Assembly: GCF_900188105.1 (NCBI RefSeq)
Contig: NZ_FZNP01000006.1
Coordinates: forward strand, 372,001 to 436,000
From: Actinomadura mexicana
Lineage (GTDB): Bacteria > Actinomycetota > Actinomycetes > Streptosporangiales > Streptosporangiaceae
Reading direction: 5' to 3'
DNA length: 64,000 bases
Shown here piece by piece: positions 35,491 to 43,719 of the stretch. Under the pieces are notes generated by a model that searched no databases, had not been told where the DNA came from, and saw only the letters and a list, made by a program, of their open reading frames with translations. How positions within the stretch are numbered: position 1 is the stretch's first letter; each line of letters opens with the position of its first letter. The translations under genes were made by a program, and so were the position numbers.

Positions 35491-35748
35491 GTCTCCCTCG
35501 GTTCGCTCCTCAGCAGGACACGAGATCAGGTACATCAGGTATGTGACGTACTTGTCCTGATTCGCAAGCGCTGACCTGGACGCTCAATCCAGGACGACGG
35601 CCAGGGCGTGGAACTATCGGATGGCCTGCTACTCACCAGTGCCCCCGAAAAGCAAACCCGGACAGTTCCTAGTTCTCGCCGCCTCGCCACCCGTATCCGC
35701 CGGCGCAGACTCGCCAAAGGAAACGACGCTCAACCTCTCGGGTCCGGC

Positions 35749-36057
35749 TCACCCGGGCTCCGGTCTCCTGCGGCCGCTGTCCTGGCGATCAGGCCTGCTA
35801 GATCGCTCACCGCCGCATGAGCACGACTGCTGATGTTCCAGTCGGCACACGGTGGCCGCCGGGCCTCCTCCGAGAAGCCGGTCCAGCACGTCGCTCGTGC
35901 CGCCGATCGTGGTGCCGACGGCAAGCAGCGCCTGGATGATCGAACGGGCGGACCAGTAGGTAAGGGCGCCGACGATTGCACCAACGACGAGGGCCATCGC
36001 CAGGATGGCGGCAGCCCGGAAGCTGATCAGGCCATTTGAGCGAGAAGACAGTCGCAT
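35749..36057 (-). CDS. Small membrane protein divergent from the HTH/35-residue-repeat gene
   Basis: The ATG at 36057 has an excellent AAGGAGG site about 6 nt upstream, giving 102 residues. The first half has a short basic start (MRLSSRSNG), a hydrophobic helix (AAILAMALVVGAIVGALTYW) and a second amphipathic-hydrophobic stretch (IIQALLAVGTTIGGTSDVLD). The end is polar. No family is recognised. It shares an 80-bp region with two strong dyads with the gene at 36137, suggesting co-regulation. Confidence 0.65.
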   Translation of the reverse strand: MRLSSRSNGLISFRAAAILAMALVVGAIVGALTYWSARSIIQALLAVGTTIGGTSDVLDRLLGGGPAATVCRLEHQQSCSCGGERSSRPDRQDSGRRRPEPG

Positions 36058-36110
36058 GGAGCCTCCTTGTCGCGCATGGTAGGGCTACCAGGAAGCCATA
36101 TGCGCTGAGT

Positions 36111-36164
36111 GTTGCGCCACGCCGCAACGGCTACGCGTGGAAGCGTTGCAGCAGATGGCAACGC
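36111..36164. promoter_or_regulatory. Two operator-like dyads between the small membrane protein and the repeat protein
   Basis: GTTGCG-6 nt-CGCAAC (36111-36128) and GCGTTGC-8 nt-GCAACGC (36143-36164) are perfect inverted repeats sharing the core GTTGC/GCAAC. The second lies over the first possible start codons of the repeat protein, which suggests the real start is downstream (36167 or 36206-36218). Confidence 0.65.
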
Positions 36165-38506
36165 TAATGCGCCGCTTCGGCTCACACAGGCGGGCTTCAC
36201 CGCTGATGATGAAGCACATGACTGACCTCGCCTCTAGTCCATCGGCAGCGACCCGAACATCAACGGGATTTAAACCCTTGGACCCGGCATTGAGCCCCGA
36301 AGTCTTGGCATGGACGACCGAATTGCGCATAATCTGGCGTGCGGCAGAGATCTCGATCAACCGGTTCGCCAGCCGCTTCCCCGTCGACAAGGGCACCTTG
36401 TCACGTTATCTCAACGGCAAGCGCGTCCCCCCGGGTCAGTGGTTCCTCGACGCCCTCTTCACCGTCATGGCCGGGCGGGGGCGGGAGGTCTCCCAAGAAG
36501 TCCGCGACCACCTGATCCATTTACAGTTGGACGCGCTACGAAGTGCCCATCCGGGCGAATATCGGGTGCGTCGTGCCAGCGACGAACTAGAGTTGGCCGT
36601 CCTCAGACGCGATGCTGCCGAACGTTATGCTCGAAACCTAGAAGAGGAATTGGCGGACCGCATCCGTCAGGTGGAGGAACTCAAAGATCAGAACGGCCGC
36701 ATGCGGGCGGCCTGGGACGCCGACCGAGCCTCACTGCAGGGCGAGAAAGATCACCTGGATCGTGAGGTCGACAACCTCGCACGCCATCTCAGTCAGGCCC
36801 GGGAGCGGGCCATTGAGGCCGAGAACCGCTGCCAGACCCTGGAAAGACTGCTCGACCAACTGGAGAGCCCCTCACTTACTGCTCCAGACGACATCTTGAA
36901 AGGTATTGATCTTACTGATCCGATCGCCGTCACCGGCTTGATGGACGCGATGCTGAAGGCGGCCATGTGGGAGCAGGTTGTAGTTCTCGCGGAACATGTG
37001 GCATCCGAAGCCTTCGTCCGCGATACCGCGGACGTGGTCTCTCTACTGGAATCAATGCTGAAGGCCGGCACACGAAAGCAGGCGGTAACCCTTGCCAGCC
37101 GCGCAGCCATCGACACCCCCGTCTTCTACTCCGCAGATGTGATCCGCCTGCTGGAGGCGATGTTGAACGCGGGCGCACAGGAGCATGCCGCGTCTTATGC
37201 GATGCGCGCTGCCACCAATACCCCTGTTCGAGGCGTTCCCGACGCGATCCGTCTCCTAGAGGCGATAGCCCGCACATCGGCACAGGAGCCCGCCGTGTTG
37301 TTTGCTGAGCGGGCAGCGGTGGAGACGAAAATCAACTTTACATCCAACCACTCCACGGCTGATCTCATCCGCCTGTTGGAAGCCATGCGAAAAGCGGGTG
37401 CCGAGGAGCAGGCGCTACTACTCGCCCAGCAGATAGCCACGCACGCCCCCACCCGCGATGCGAGCACCGCAGCGCGCCTCCTGGACGCCATGTGGAAAAT
37501 GGGCGCCGAAGAACAAGCACTAGTACTCGCCCAACAGATAGCCACGCACGCCCCCACCCGCGATGCGAGCACCGCAGCGCGCCTCCTGGACGCCATGTGG
37601 AAAATGGGCGCCGAAGAACAAGCACTAGTACTCGCCCAACAGATAGCCACCCACACCCCCACCCACGACGCCACTGCCACGGCAGGCCTTCTCACCACGA
37701 TGTTGGACGCGGGAATGGAACAACACGCCATAACTCTCGCTGGGCGCACGGCGCTCACCGGCTCTGTGCGGGATGTCGCCGCCGCGGTACGCCTGGTGGC
37801 CACGATGTTGGACGCGGGGATGGTAGAACACGCCATAACTTTGGCGGGGCGCATTATAGACACCCGGTCGGTGGGGGACGTCGCCGCGACATTGCATCTC
37901 TTGGAGTTGCTGCTAGGTGCAAGGGCGCAGAGGCAAGTAGTGATACTCGCGAGCCTTCTTTCCGTCGATTCCCCGATCCGCCACGTCACCGACGTGATCC
38001 GCTTCCTCGACACGATGCTTGGGGCTGGAATGCGGGAACAAGCTGAGACGCTGGCCAGGCGGGTTGCCGCTAACGCATCGGTCCGGAAGCCCACGGATGC
38101 CGTCCGACTACTGGACGCCATGTTCAATGGGGGTATGTTCGACCAGATCCGCACCCTCTCCGAACGCGTGGCTCGGCGTGTTCCCGTTCGAGATGCGGGG
38201 GCGATGGCTCGCCTCCTGGAGGTAATGCACAAGGCCGGTGCGGACAAGCAGGCGACGATGCTCGCTACCCGCATCGCCATCCATGCGCCTATCCGCAGCG
38301 CCTCCAGCGTGGCCCATTACATCAACGCAATGCAGATGTCGGGGGCGGATGAACAGGCATTGGCCTTCGCCAGACGAGTAGCCGCCGAAGCTCCCATTCA
38401 CGACCTGGTCGCCATGGCCAGTTTCCGAGATGCGATCCTTGCTGCAGGAATACCTGAAAAGGCGGTCACGTTCGCTGAGCGAGCGAACGAGTTTCGACGG
38501 TCCTGA
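36137..38506 (+). CDS. HTH / coiled-coil / 35-residue helical-repeat protein, function unknown
   Basis: Up to 789 residues (GTG 36137; ATGs at 36155, 36167, 36206, 36209 and 36218 are alternatives). Three parts are visible. Residues ~60-115 form an XRE-like DNA-binding domain (INRFASRFPVDKGTLSRYLN, then GKRVPPGQWFLDALF). Residues ~144-243 are a charged coiled coil. Residues ~258-789 are about 15 helical-hairpin repeats, mostly 35 residues, with the pattern xxxxRLLDAMxxAGAEEQAxxLAxxxAxxAPxRD, like pentatricopeptide/TPR solenoids. Similar HTH-plus-repeat proteins occur in Streptomyces without known function. It may be a sensor or assembly scaffold; no enzymatic domain is seen. Confidence 0.85.
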   Translation: MEALQQMATLMRRFGSHRRASPLMMKHMTDLASSPSAATRTSTGFKPLDPALSPEVLAWTTELRIIWRAAEISINRFASRFPVDKGTLSRYLNGKRVPPGQWFLDALFTVMAGRGREVSQEVRDHLIHLQLDALRSAHPGEYRVRRASDELELAVLRRDAAERYARNLEEELADRIRQVEELKDQNGRMRAAWDADRASLQGEKDHLDREVDNLARHLSQARERAIEAENRCQTLERLLDQLESPSLTAPDDILKGIDLTDPIAVTGLMDAMLKAAMWEQVVVLAEHVASEAFVRDTADVVSLLESMLKAGTRKQAVTLASRAAIDTPVFYSADVIRLLEAMLNAGAQEHAASYAMRAATNTPVRGVPDAIRLLEAIARTSAQEPAVLFAERAAVETKINFTSNHSTADLIRLLEAMRKAGAEEQALLLAQQIATHAPTRDASTAARLLDAMWKMGAEEQALVLAQQIATHAPTRDASTAARLLDAMWKMGAEEQALVLAQQIATHTPTHDATATAGLLTTMLDAGMEQHAITLAGRTALTGSVRDVAAAVRLVATMLDAGMVEHAITLAGRIIDTRSVGDVAATLHLLELLLGARAQRQVVILASLLSVDSPIRHVTDVIRFLDTMLGAGMREQAETLARRVAANASVRKPTDAVRLLDAMFNGGMFDQIRTLSERVARRVPVRDAGAMARLLEVMHKAGADKQATMLATRIAIHAPIRSASSVAHYINAMQMSGADEQALAFARRVAAEAPIHDLVAMASFRDAILAAGIPEKAVTFAERANEFRRS
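37431..37650. repeat. Perfect 105-bp tandem duplication inside the repeat-protein gene
   Basis: Repeats 6 and 7 of the protein are encoded by DNA that appears identical over about 220 bp with a 105-bp period (for example CTGGACGCCATGTGG at 37481 and 37586). Other repeats differ strongly at the DNA level, so this copy is a recent in-frame duplication. Confidence 0.88.
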
Positions 38507-38814
38507 CCTGAGGCGATGCTCACGAAGCCACTCCTCCGGATCCACGCCGCCACGGCTGCTCACTTTCGCTGGGCCGGCGTTACGGCATGGGTTTCGTCCC
38601 AGACCACGGCCAGGCGTAGCCGTTCGCCTGGCTGCTGATTCGCGAGTGGGCCGGCATCGAGACAGGCGTGCCTCGCGGGCCCTCCGGCCGCGCCGGCCTC
38701 ATGGAGCGCTAGATCATCTCAGTGGGGGTTCGGGCTACGTGTCGCGGTGGCCGGGCGTGGAACCCGGAGGTGTTGTTTACGCACCGCTCCCGTAGGTCGT
38801 CCGGTTCGGAGCCT
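38507..38814. other. About 300 bp without a supportable gene
   Basis: Short fragments are present (for example a frame reading WLLIREWAGIETGVPRGP) but no complete gene or known family. It belongs to the debris around the repeat-protein gene. Confidence 0.5.
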
Positions 38815-39553
38815 TCGTCGGTCGCCCGGCGGACGACCTCGAAGATCGGCCTCGTTCAGCCGAGCGGGCGCACCGTCGCCGGGTACCGGGTGTATTCGGG
38901 AGAGGACGTCGCCCGGACGCACCTGGTCTTCGTCTACCGCGAGCTCGGGCTTCCGCTCGCCGAGCGGCCGGTCGCTCGACGACGCGGGCACGGACGCGCA
39001 CGTCCATTGCGCCACCGGGGGGCGCAGCTCACAGAGCGCATCGCTCGCCTCCAGGAGACGGTGTCGGCAGTCGACCGCTTGATGGAGGCGCCGGCGACGG
39101 GCATGCGGCTGAGCCCGGCGGAGCAGATCGCGATCTTCGGGGACGACGGGCGCCCCTCCTGAGTGGAGGAGGCCGGGCAGCGCTGGGACGACAGCGCGCG
39201 GTGGGCGCAGTACGCCGAGCGGGCGGCCGGGATGACCCCCGAGGACTGGAAAGAGGTCACGGCGGAGATGAAAGCGCTCGAAGCCGACCTCGCCGCCGCG
39301 AAGGAGGCCGGTGTCGCGCCCGGCTCAGCCGAGGCGAGCGTCCTCGCCGAGCGGCACCGCGCGCTGCTCTCGCGGTATTTCGACTGCACGCCCTCTATAC
39401 AGGTCTGCCTCGGCCGGACGTTCGGCACCGACCCCCGCTTCGCCGAGCACTACGACGCGTCCGCGTTCGGCCTGGGGGGCCTGGCTGCGCGACGTGATCT
39501 TCGCGAACGCGGGGGCCCGCGGCGTGGGCCCGCGGGCCGCGACGTGGGAGTGG
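38815..39553 (+). pseudogene. Broken MerR-TipAS regulator gene
   Basis: Pieces of a TipAL-like regulator are spread over three frames. First come a shortened MerR part (SVARRT, then KIGLVQPSGRTVAGYRVYSG and TRTHL-like region VARTHLVFVYRELG), missing the recognition helix. Then come QLTERIARLQETVSAVDRLM and LSPAEQIAIFGDDGRPS, a TGA at 39160-39162 where family members have Trp, the TipAS domain (VEEAGQRWDDSARWAQYAER, MTPEDWKEV), and a final shift at about 39472 to WLRDVIFANA. TipAS binds thiopeptide antibiotics. This copy cannot give a whole protein. Confidence 0.78.
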
Positions 39554-39555
39554 GG

Positions 39556-39888
39556 TCAGCCGCGCGGGGCGTACATGATGACCAGGACGCCGAGGACGCA
39601 GACGGCCGCGCCGGCCACGTCCCAGCGGTCGGGACGGAAACCGTCCACGACCATGCCCCAGGCCAGGGACCCCGCGACGAACACGCCCCCGTAGGCGGCC
39701 AGGACGCGGCCGAAGTGGGCGTCGGGCTGGAAGGTCGCGACGAACCCGTACAGGCCGAGGGCGACGAGGCCCGCGCCGATCCACCAGCCGCCCCGGTGCT
39801 CGCGGACGCCCTGCCAGATCATCCAGGCGCCGCCGATCTCCGCGACCGCGGCGAGGGCGAACAGGACCAGGGAGCGGGCGATCGTCAT
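39556..39888 (-). CDS. YnfA family (UPF0060) small membrane protein
   Basis: 110 residues with four membrane helices. The family pattern is clear: LFALAAVAEIGGAWMIWQGV, GLYGFVATFQPDAHFGRVLA and AYGGVFVAGSLAWGMVVDG, ending DVAGAAVCVLGVLVIMYAP. YnfA proteins resemble SMR transporters and have been linked to efflux of toxic compounds. The gene starts 13 bp after a metal-type MerR regulator and is probably controlled by it. Confidence 0.93.
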   Translation of the reverse strand: MTIARSLVLFALAAVAEIGGAWMIWQGVREHRGGWWIGAGLVALGLYGFVATFQPDAHFGRVLAAYGGVFVAGSLAWGMVVDGFRPDRWDVAGAAVCVLGVLVIMYAPRG

Positions 39889-39901
39889 ACGGGAACGGTA
39901 C

Positions 39902-40381
39902 TCATGTGCGGGAACGCTCCGGCGCGGCCCCGGGACCCGCGAGCCCGGCGAACGGCAGCGGGCAGTACGGCTCCCCCGCGCAGGCGATCAGGTCGTCGCA
40001 GCCGGCGTCGAGAGCGCCCCGGAGCGCGGACCGGATGACCTCCAGGTCGCCGATGCGCCGCTCCACCTCCTCCAGCTTCGCGCGGGCCCGGGCGGCGAGC
40101 CCGGCGTCGCGGCGGCCGTGCCGGTGCCGCGCGGCGTCCAGCAGCCCGGAGACCTCCTCCAGGGTGAACCCGAGCCGCTGCGCCGTCTTGATCACGCGCA
40201 GGACCGTGACGGCCTCGGCCGGGTAGAGCCGGTGCCCGCCCAGCGTCCGTGCGGGCTCGGCCAGCAGCCCCCGCCGCTCGTAGTAGCGCAGCGTCTGCGG
40301 GTTCACCCCGGCCGCCTCCGCGACCTGACCGGATCGCAGCCCCTCGTACCCGCCGCCCACGGCGATCGGTGTCTCGGCCAT
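39902..40381 (-). CDS. Heavy-metal-type MerR regulator
   Basis: 159 residues from the ATG at 40381. The MerR helix-turn-helix is GLRSGQVAEAAGVNPQTLRY, then YERRGLLAEPARTLGGHRLY. The C-terminus has a cysteine cluster, GCDDLIACAGEPYCPLPF, like metal-sensing members of the family. It is the first gene of a two-gene unit with ynfA, suggesting the YnfA-like protein answers to a metal or other thiophilic compound (inference). Confidence 0.87.
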   Translation of the reverse strand: MAETPIAVGGGYEGLRSGQVAEAAGVNPQTLRYYERRGLLAEPARTLGGHRLYPAEAVTVLRVIKTAQRLGFTLEEVSGLLDAARHRHGRRDAGLAARARAKLEEVERRIGDLEVIRSALRGALDAGCDDLIACAGEPYCPLPFAGLAGPGAAPERSRT

Positions 40382-40500
40382 CCCTGCTCCTCGTCCTAGC
40401 CGCCCACGTTCCGACGGTAAGCCTGTACCTCGCTCCCGGTTGCAACCCCGCAGGCCGCCGAGAGCATCCCGCCGCCGGTGGCCGCGTGGCGGCGGGACGT

Positions 40501-41640
40501 TCAGACGGTCGCGCCGTCGCTGATGTGCAGGACCGCGTCGGCCGTGTCGAGGACCGCCTGGTCGAGGGGGAAGTAGCCCTGCTCGGGGATCGCGTCGGCG
40601 CGCCGCCGGGCGGACGGGACCGCGGCGGCCGGCGTCAGGCCCCAGGTGGTGATGCGGCCCTGCATGCCGCCCTCGAAGGTGTCCGGCTCCGGCTCCCCGA
40701 GCTTGATCGTTTCGCTGCGGCCCAGGCTGCCGGCGACGAAGACGTACCGCTCGTCCAGCAGGGACGCGAGGATGGCGCCGGTGCCGAACCAGGTCAGCTC
40801 CAGGTCCGCCATGCGCATGAGGCTCGGGTTGCGCTGCAGGTGGGTGTTGTGCGCGAAGACGAACGTCGGGCCGCGCCGGTCCTCGGCGTTCCGGATGGCC
40901 AGGAGGTTCTGGGCCATGAGCGCGTCCCGGGCCGCCGCCAGGCGCGAGATGCGCGCGTCCCGATCCAGGCGCTGGGTCGCCCGCTTGTGGTACCGCAGCA
41001 GGCCGAGGCCGGCGGTGAGGTGGATCTCGGCCCTGGACCATTCTGATCGCGACGTCGCCGCGATCAGTTTCGGGGCCCGCTCGTAGAGCGCGGTGAGCAT
41101 GTCGTCGGCGATCGTCCGCAGCTTTCCGGCCTCGGGCGTCGCGCCGATCGACATGGCCGGGTCCATGACCGCCTCCGCGCGGCTCCACCGCCGGTCGTCG
41201 CCGGCGAGGGCCGCGATGTCGAGGTCGAGTCCCATGTAGTCGCGGGCGTGTTCGAGATAGGCGCGCGGGCTGGGGGCGCTGAGGGTCTCCATCGGAGCGT
41301 CGAAGCCGTGGAAGGCCAGCCGCTCGTGCGAGGGACGGCCCTCGTTGTACTCACGCATCCAGGCGACCAGCCGCCGGTTGGCGTCCACGTCTCCCCAGCC
41401 GTGCGAGAAGCCTTCGCTCATCACCGCGTCGAGGCTTCCCTTCCCTTCCCGGACGTAGTCGTCGACGGCGAGTGCGGCCACCCGGTCGGTCTCCATGGCG
41501 ATCGACCGGAAGCCGTTGTCGGCCAGCCGTGCGAACAAGTCGTTGCGGATCCGCCCGAAGGACGGTTCCCGGTGCGTCGGCTCGCCGAACGCCAGCAGGT
41601 CACATGAAGCGGTCACGAAGTCGCGAATGTCTTGACTCAT
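40501..41640 (-). CDS. Erythromycin esterase family protein
   Basis: 379 residues matching the EreA/EreB-like fold. The start has AFGEPTHREPSFGRIRNDLF with the family's Glu-His motif, followed by IAMETDRVAALAVDDYV, LAFHGFDAPMETLS and FVFAHNTHLQRNPS with the second conserved His. Known members open the macrolide lactone ring; many relatives do not act on erythromycin. It diverges from a double-MerR regulator, with a dyad between the two. Confidence 0.88.
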   Translation of the reverse strand: MSQDIRDFVTASCDLLAFGEPTHREPSFGRIRNDLFARLADNGFRSIAMETDRVAALAVDDYVREGKGSLDAVMSEGFSHGWGDVDANRRLVAWMREYNEGRPSHERLAFHGFDAPMETLSAPSPRAYLEHARDYMGLDLDIAALAGDDRRWSRAEAVMDPAMSIGATPEAGKLRTIADDMLTALYERAPKLIAATSRSEWSRAEIHLTAGLGLLRYHKRATQRLDRDARISRLAAARDALMAQNLLAIRNAEDRRGPTFVFAHNTHLQRNPSLMRMADLELTWFGTGAILASLLDERYVFVAGSLGRSETIKLGEPEPDTFEGGMQGRITTWGLTPAAAVPSARRRADAIPEQGYFPLDQAVLDTADAVLHISDGATV

Positions 41641-41651
41641 GTGGTGAAATC

Positions 41652-41676
41652 GTATCGTTGAAAAAACGGTTGATAC
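41652..41676. promoter_or_regulatory. Dyad between the esterase and double-MerR genes
   Basis: GTATC (41652-41656) and GATAC (41672-41676) flank an A-rich centre that itself contains CGTT and AACG. It lies 12 bp before the esterase start and 46 bp before the regulator start. The spacing suits a MerR-type operator. Confidence 0.5.
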
Positions 41677-41721
41677 TTTTCCGCCTGTGACCGTCCATCA
41701 TCCCTCCCAAGTCTCAAAGCG

Positions 41722-42453
41722 GTGATCACCCTGCGACCGTCCGACCTCGCGCGGGAGCACGGCCTCTCGGCGCAGGCCGTGCGCAACTACGAGCGCGACG
41801 GGTTCCTCCCGCCCGCGGAGCGCACGCCCACCGGCTACCGGATCTACACCGAGGTGCACGCGGCCGCCCTGCGCGCCTTCCTCGCCCTCGTCCCGGCGTA
41901 CGGGCACGCGGCAGGCGGCCGGATCATGAACGCGGTCCACGACGGCGACCTCGACGACGCCCTGCTGGTCATCGACCGCGGCCACGAGCAGGTGCTCCGC
42001 GACCGCGAGACGCTCGCGGCGGTGAAGAACGCGGTGGACCATCTGCTGGCGGAGCCCGGTATCGAGCGGCCGGACGCCCCCGGGCCGCGGACGATCGGCG
42101 AGCTCGCCCACCGGCTCGACGTCACGCCCGCGACGCTGCGCAACTGGGAAGGCTCCGGCATCCTCGTCCCCGCTCGGGACCCGGCGACCGGCTACCGCGT
42201 CTTCCGCGCGAGCGACGTCCGCGACGCCGAGCTCGCCCACCTCCTCAGGCGCGGCGGCTACCCGCTGGAGCACATCGCCATGGTGGTCCGGCAGGTGCGG
42301 ACGGCGGGCGGCACCGGGCCCCTGGCCGAGGCGCTGGACGACTGGCGGCGCAGGCTCACCACGCGGGGCCGCGCCATGCTCGACGCGTCCGGCCGGCTGA
42401 GCCTTTATCTGAGCGTTCTCGACCGCGCCGGATGGCGAAGGGTTCCAGGATGA
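41722..42453 (+). CDS. TioE-type regulator with two MerR helix-turn-helix domains
   Basis: 243 residues from a GTG start. The first MerR domain is LRPSDLAREHGLSAQAVRNY then ERDGFLPPAERTPTGYRIY. The second, near 115-185, is RTIGELAHRLDVTPATLRNW then GSGILVPARDPATGYRVF. Two MerR domains in one chain is the TioE arrangement of actinobacteria. It likely controls the divergent esterase. Its last 98 bp overlap the PAP2 gene on the opposite strand. Confidence 0.88.
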   Translation: MITLRPSDLAREHGLSAQAVRNYERDGFLPPAERTPTGYRIYTEVHAAALRAFLALVPAYGHAAGGRIMNAVHDGDLDDALLVIDRGHEQVLRDRETLAAVKNAVDHLLAEPGIERPDAPGPRTIGELAHRLDVTPATLRNWEGSGILVPARDPATGYRVFRASDVRDAELAHLLRRGGYPLEHIAMVVRQVRTAGGTGPLAEALDDWRRRLTTRGRAMLDASGRLSLYLSVLDRAGWRRVPG

Positions 42454-43054
42454 GCAGGCCCTGCAGCAGGACGGGGCCGAGGGCGAGGCTGAACAGGCAG
42501 TCGGTGAGCCAGTGCTTGTCGACCACCGTGAGGGCCACCGCCGTCACCGTCCCCGTCACCGTGGCGATGTCGCGGCGGCGGCGCGGCGGCAGGGCCCCGG
42601 ATGACGCGGGGAACGCGACGGCCACCAGTTCGAGGATGATCCAGACGAGCACGATCCCGTTGAGGGTGTGGCCGGACGGGTAGGCGTCACTGCGGACGAA
42701 CAGCACATCGGTGTCGCTGATCGGGAACGTCCGGGGGATCGCCGCCTTCAGCAGCACCTGCAGCAGCGAGAGGACGCCCACGATCAGCACGCTCGCCAGC
42801 GGGTACCGCATCGAACGGGCCCGCAACGCGGCGATGACCGAGAGCGGGACGATGACTCTCGCCAGGTGGCCCCGCTGGCCGAGGGTCGTGAAGACGTCCA
42901 CGGCCGTGAGCCGCCGGCCCTGGACTTGCGCGTCGCTCCAGTCGTGGACGACGTGGTCGAGGTGGCGGAGCGGACCGTTCAGCAGGACGTCCGCCGTGAC
43001 CAGCACCATGGCCGCCATCAGCACCGCGTACCAGCCCTTGGACCCCCACCTCAC
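42356..43054 (-). CDS. PAP2-type membrane phosphatase
   Basis: 232 residues with about six membrane helices. The three phosphatase motifs are KAAIPRTFP, YPSGHT and VVDKHWLTD (the HxxxD pair). These enzymes dephosphorylate lipid phosphates, such as undecaprenyl pyrophosphate, at the membrane's outer face. The C-terminus is basic (RRGRERSDKG) and lies in the antiparallel overlap with the TioE-type gene. Confidence 0.9.
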   Translation of the reverse strand: MRWGSKGWYAVLMAAMVLVTADVLLNGPLRHLDHVVHDWSDAQVQGRRLTAVDVFTTLGQRGHLARVIVPLSVIAALRARSMRYPLASVLIVGVLSLLQVLLKAAIPRTFPISDTDVLFVRSDAYPSGHTLNGIVLVWIILELVAVAFPASSGALPPRRRRDIATVTGTVTAVALTVVDKHWLTDCLFSLALGPVLLQGLLILEPFAIRRGRERSDKGSAGRTRRAWRGPAW

Positions 43055-43159
43055 GGCCGGAACATTCCCCGGCCCGCGCCGGAAGCACCCTCATCAGGAC
43101 GTCAGGATGGCGCGCCCCGTGAAGGAGCACATCGAACCGCTGGTGAAGCGCTGAAAGTG

Positions 43160-43184
43160 CTCTTCGTAGAACCTGTACGAAGAG
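43160..43184 (-). terminator. Hairpin downstream of tRNA-Glu copy 1
   Basis: CTCTTCGTA (43160-43168) pairs perfectly with TACGAAGAG (43176-43184) around 7 nt, 35 bp past the 3' end of the tRNA on the minus strand. It probably ends the tRNA transcript. Confidence 0.6.
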
Positions 43185-43218
43185 GGGACGCACAGAACCG
43201 CGTCCTGGATCTGCCAGG

Positions 43219-43291
43219 TACCCCCGAGCGGATTCGAACCGCCGTTACCGCCTTGAGAGGGCGGCGTCCTAGGCCACTAGACGACGGGGGC
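43219..43291 (-). tRNA. tRNA-Glu (anticodon CTC), copy 1
   Basis: The minus strand folds as a 73-nt tRNA: acceptor GCCCCCG/CGGGGGT (last pair G-T), anticodon stem CCGCC/GGCGG with loop CTCTCAA (anticodon CTC), T-loop GGTTCGAATCC, discriminator A. CCA is not encoded. It is identical to the copy at 44078-44150. Confidence 0.95.
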
Positions 43292-43719
43292 AGGACCATG
43301 ACCTTCGCGGTCTCCCGCGCGGCCTCGCCTAGCTTACCGGAACCCGGCGCCCACCTCGAACCGGTTTCGACCGCCCACAGGCCCAGACACCCCCGCCAGA
43401 GGGCGCCACAACCGCGCGACCGCGTCCCTCGGTCGCCCCCCGGTCCGCCTGAGCGAGCGCTGCGGCCTCTCGCGCCCACCTCCGCGACGACCACAAGCCT
43501 GGATCCGCCACGACAGGAAGTCAGCGACCCGGGCGCTGGACATGCTGTCCAGCCGGGCGAACCGCAGCTGGGCGAGGAAGGGATCCAGCATCCGACACAC
43601 CGCGAATGACCCGAATTCGGCCAACGCACGACACAAAGAAACCGCACGAACGCCGGCAGAAGAAATGCCTCTTGGACGTCACAGAATGAAACCCTCCAGG
43701 CGCACGCCCCGCCACGTGG
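43292..43719. other. About 430 bp between tRNA-Glu copy 1 and the tandem repeats, no gene seen
   Basis: No ORF with family resemblance or a good ribosome site was found. The region presumably contains the promoter of the first tRNA-Glu on the minus strand and spacer DNA. Confidence 0.5.

Noticed and set aside
35608..35833. Plus-strand 70-residue ORFs
   Set aside because: Low-complexity, no ribosome site, and partly antisense to the small membrane protein.
43107..43154. 15-codon ORF MARPVKEHIEPLVKR
   Set aside because: No convincing ribosome site, no downstream partner and no attenuator structure; likely chance.
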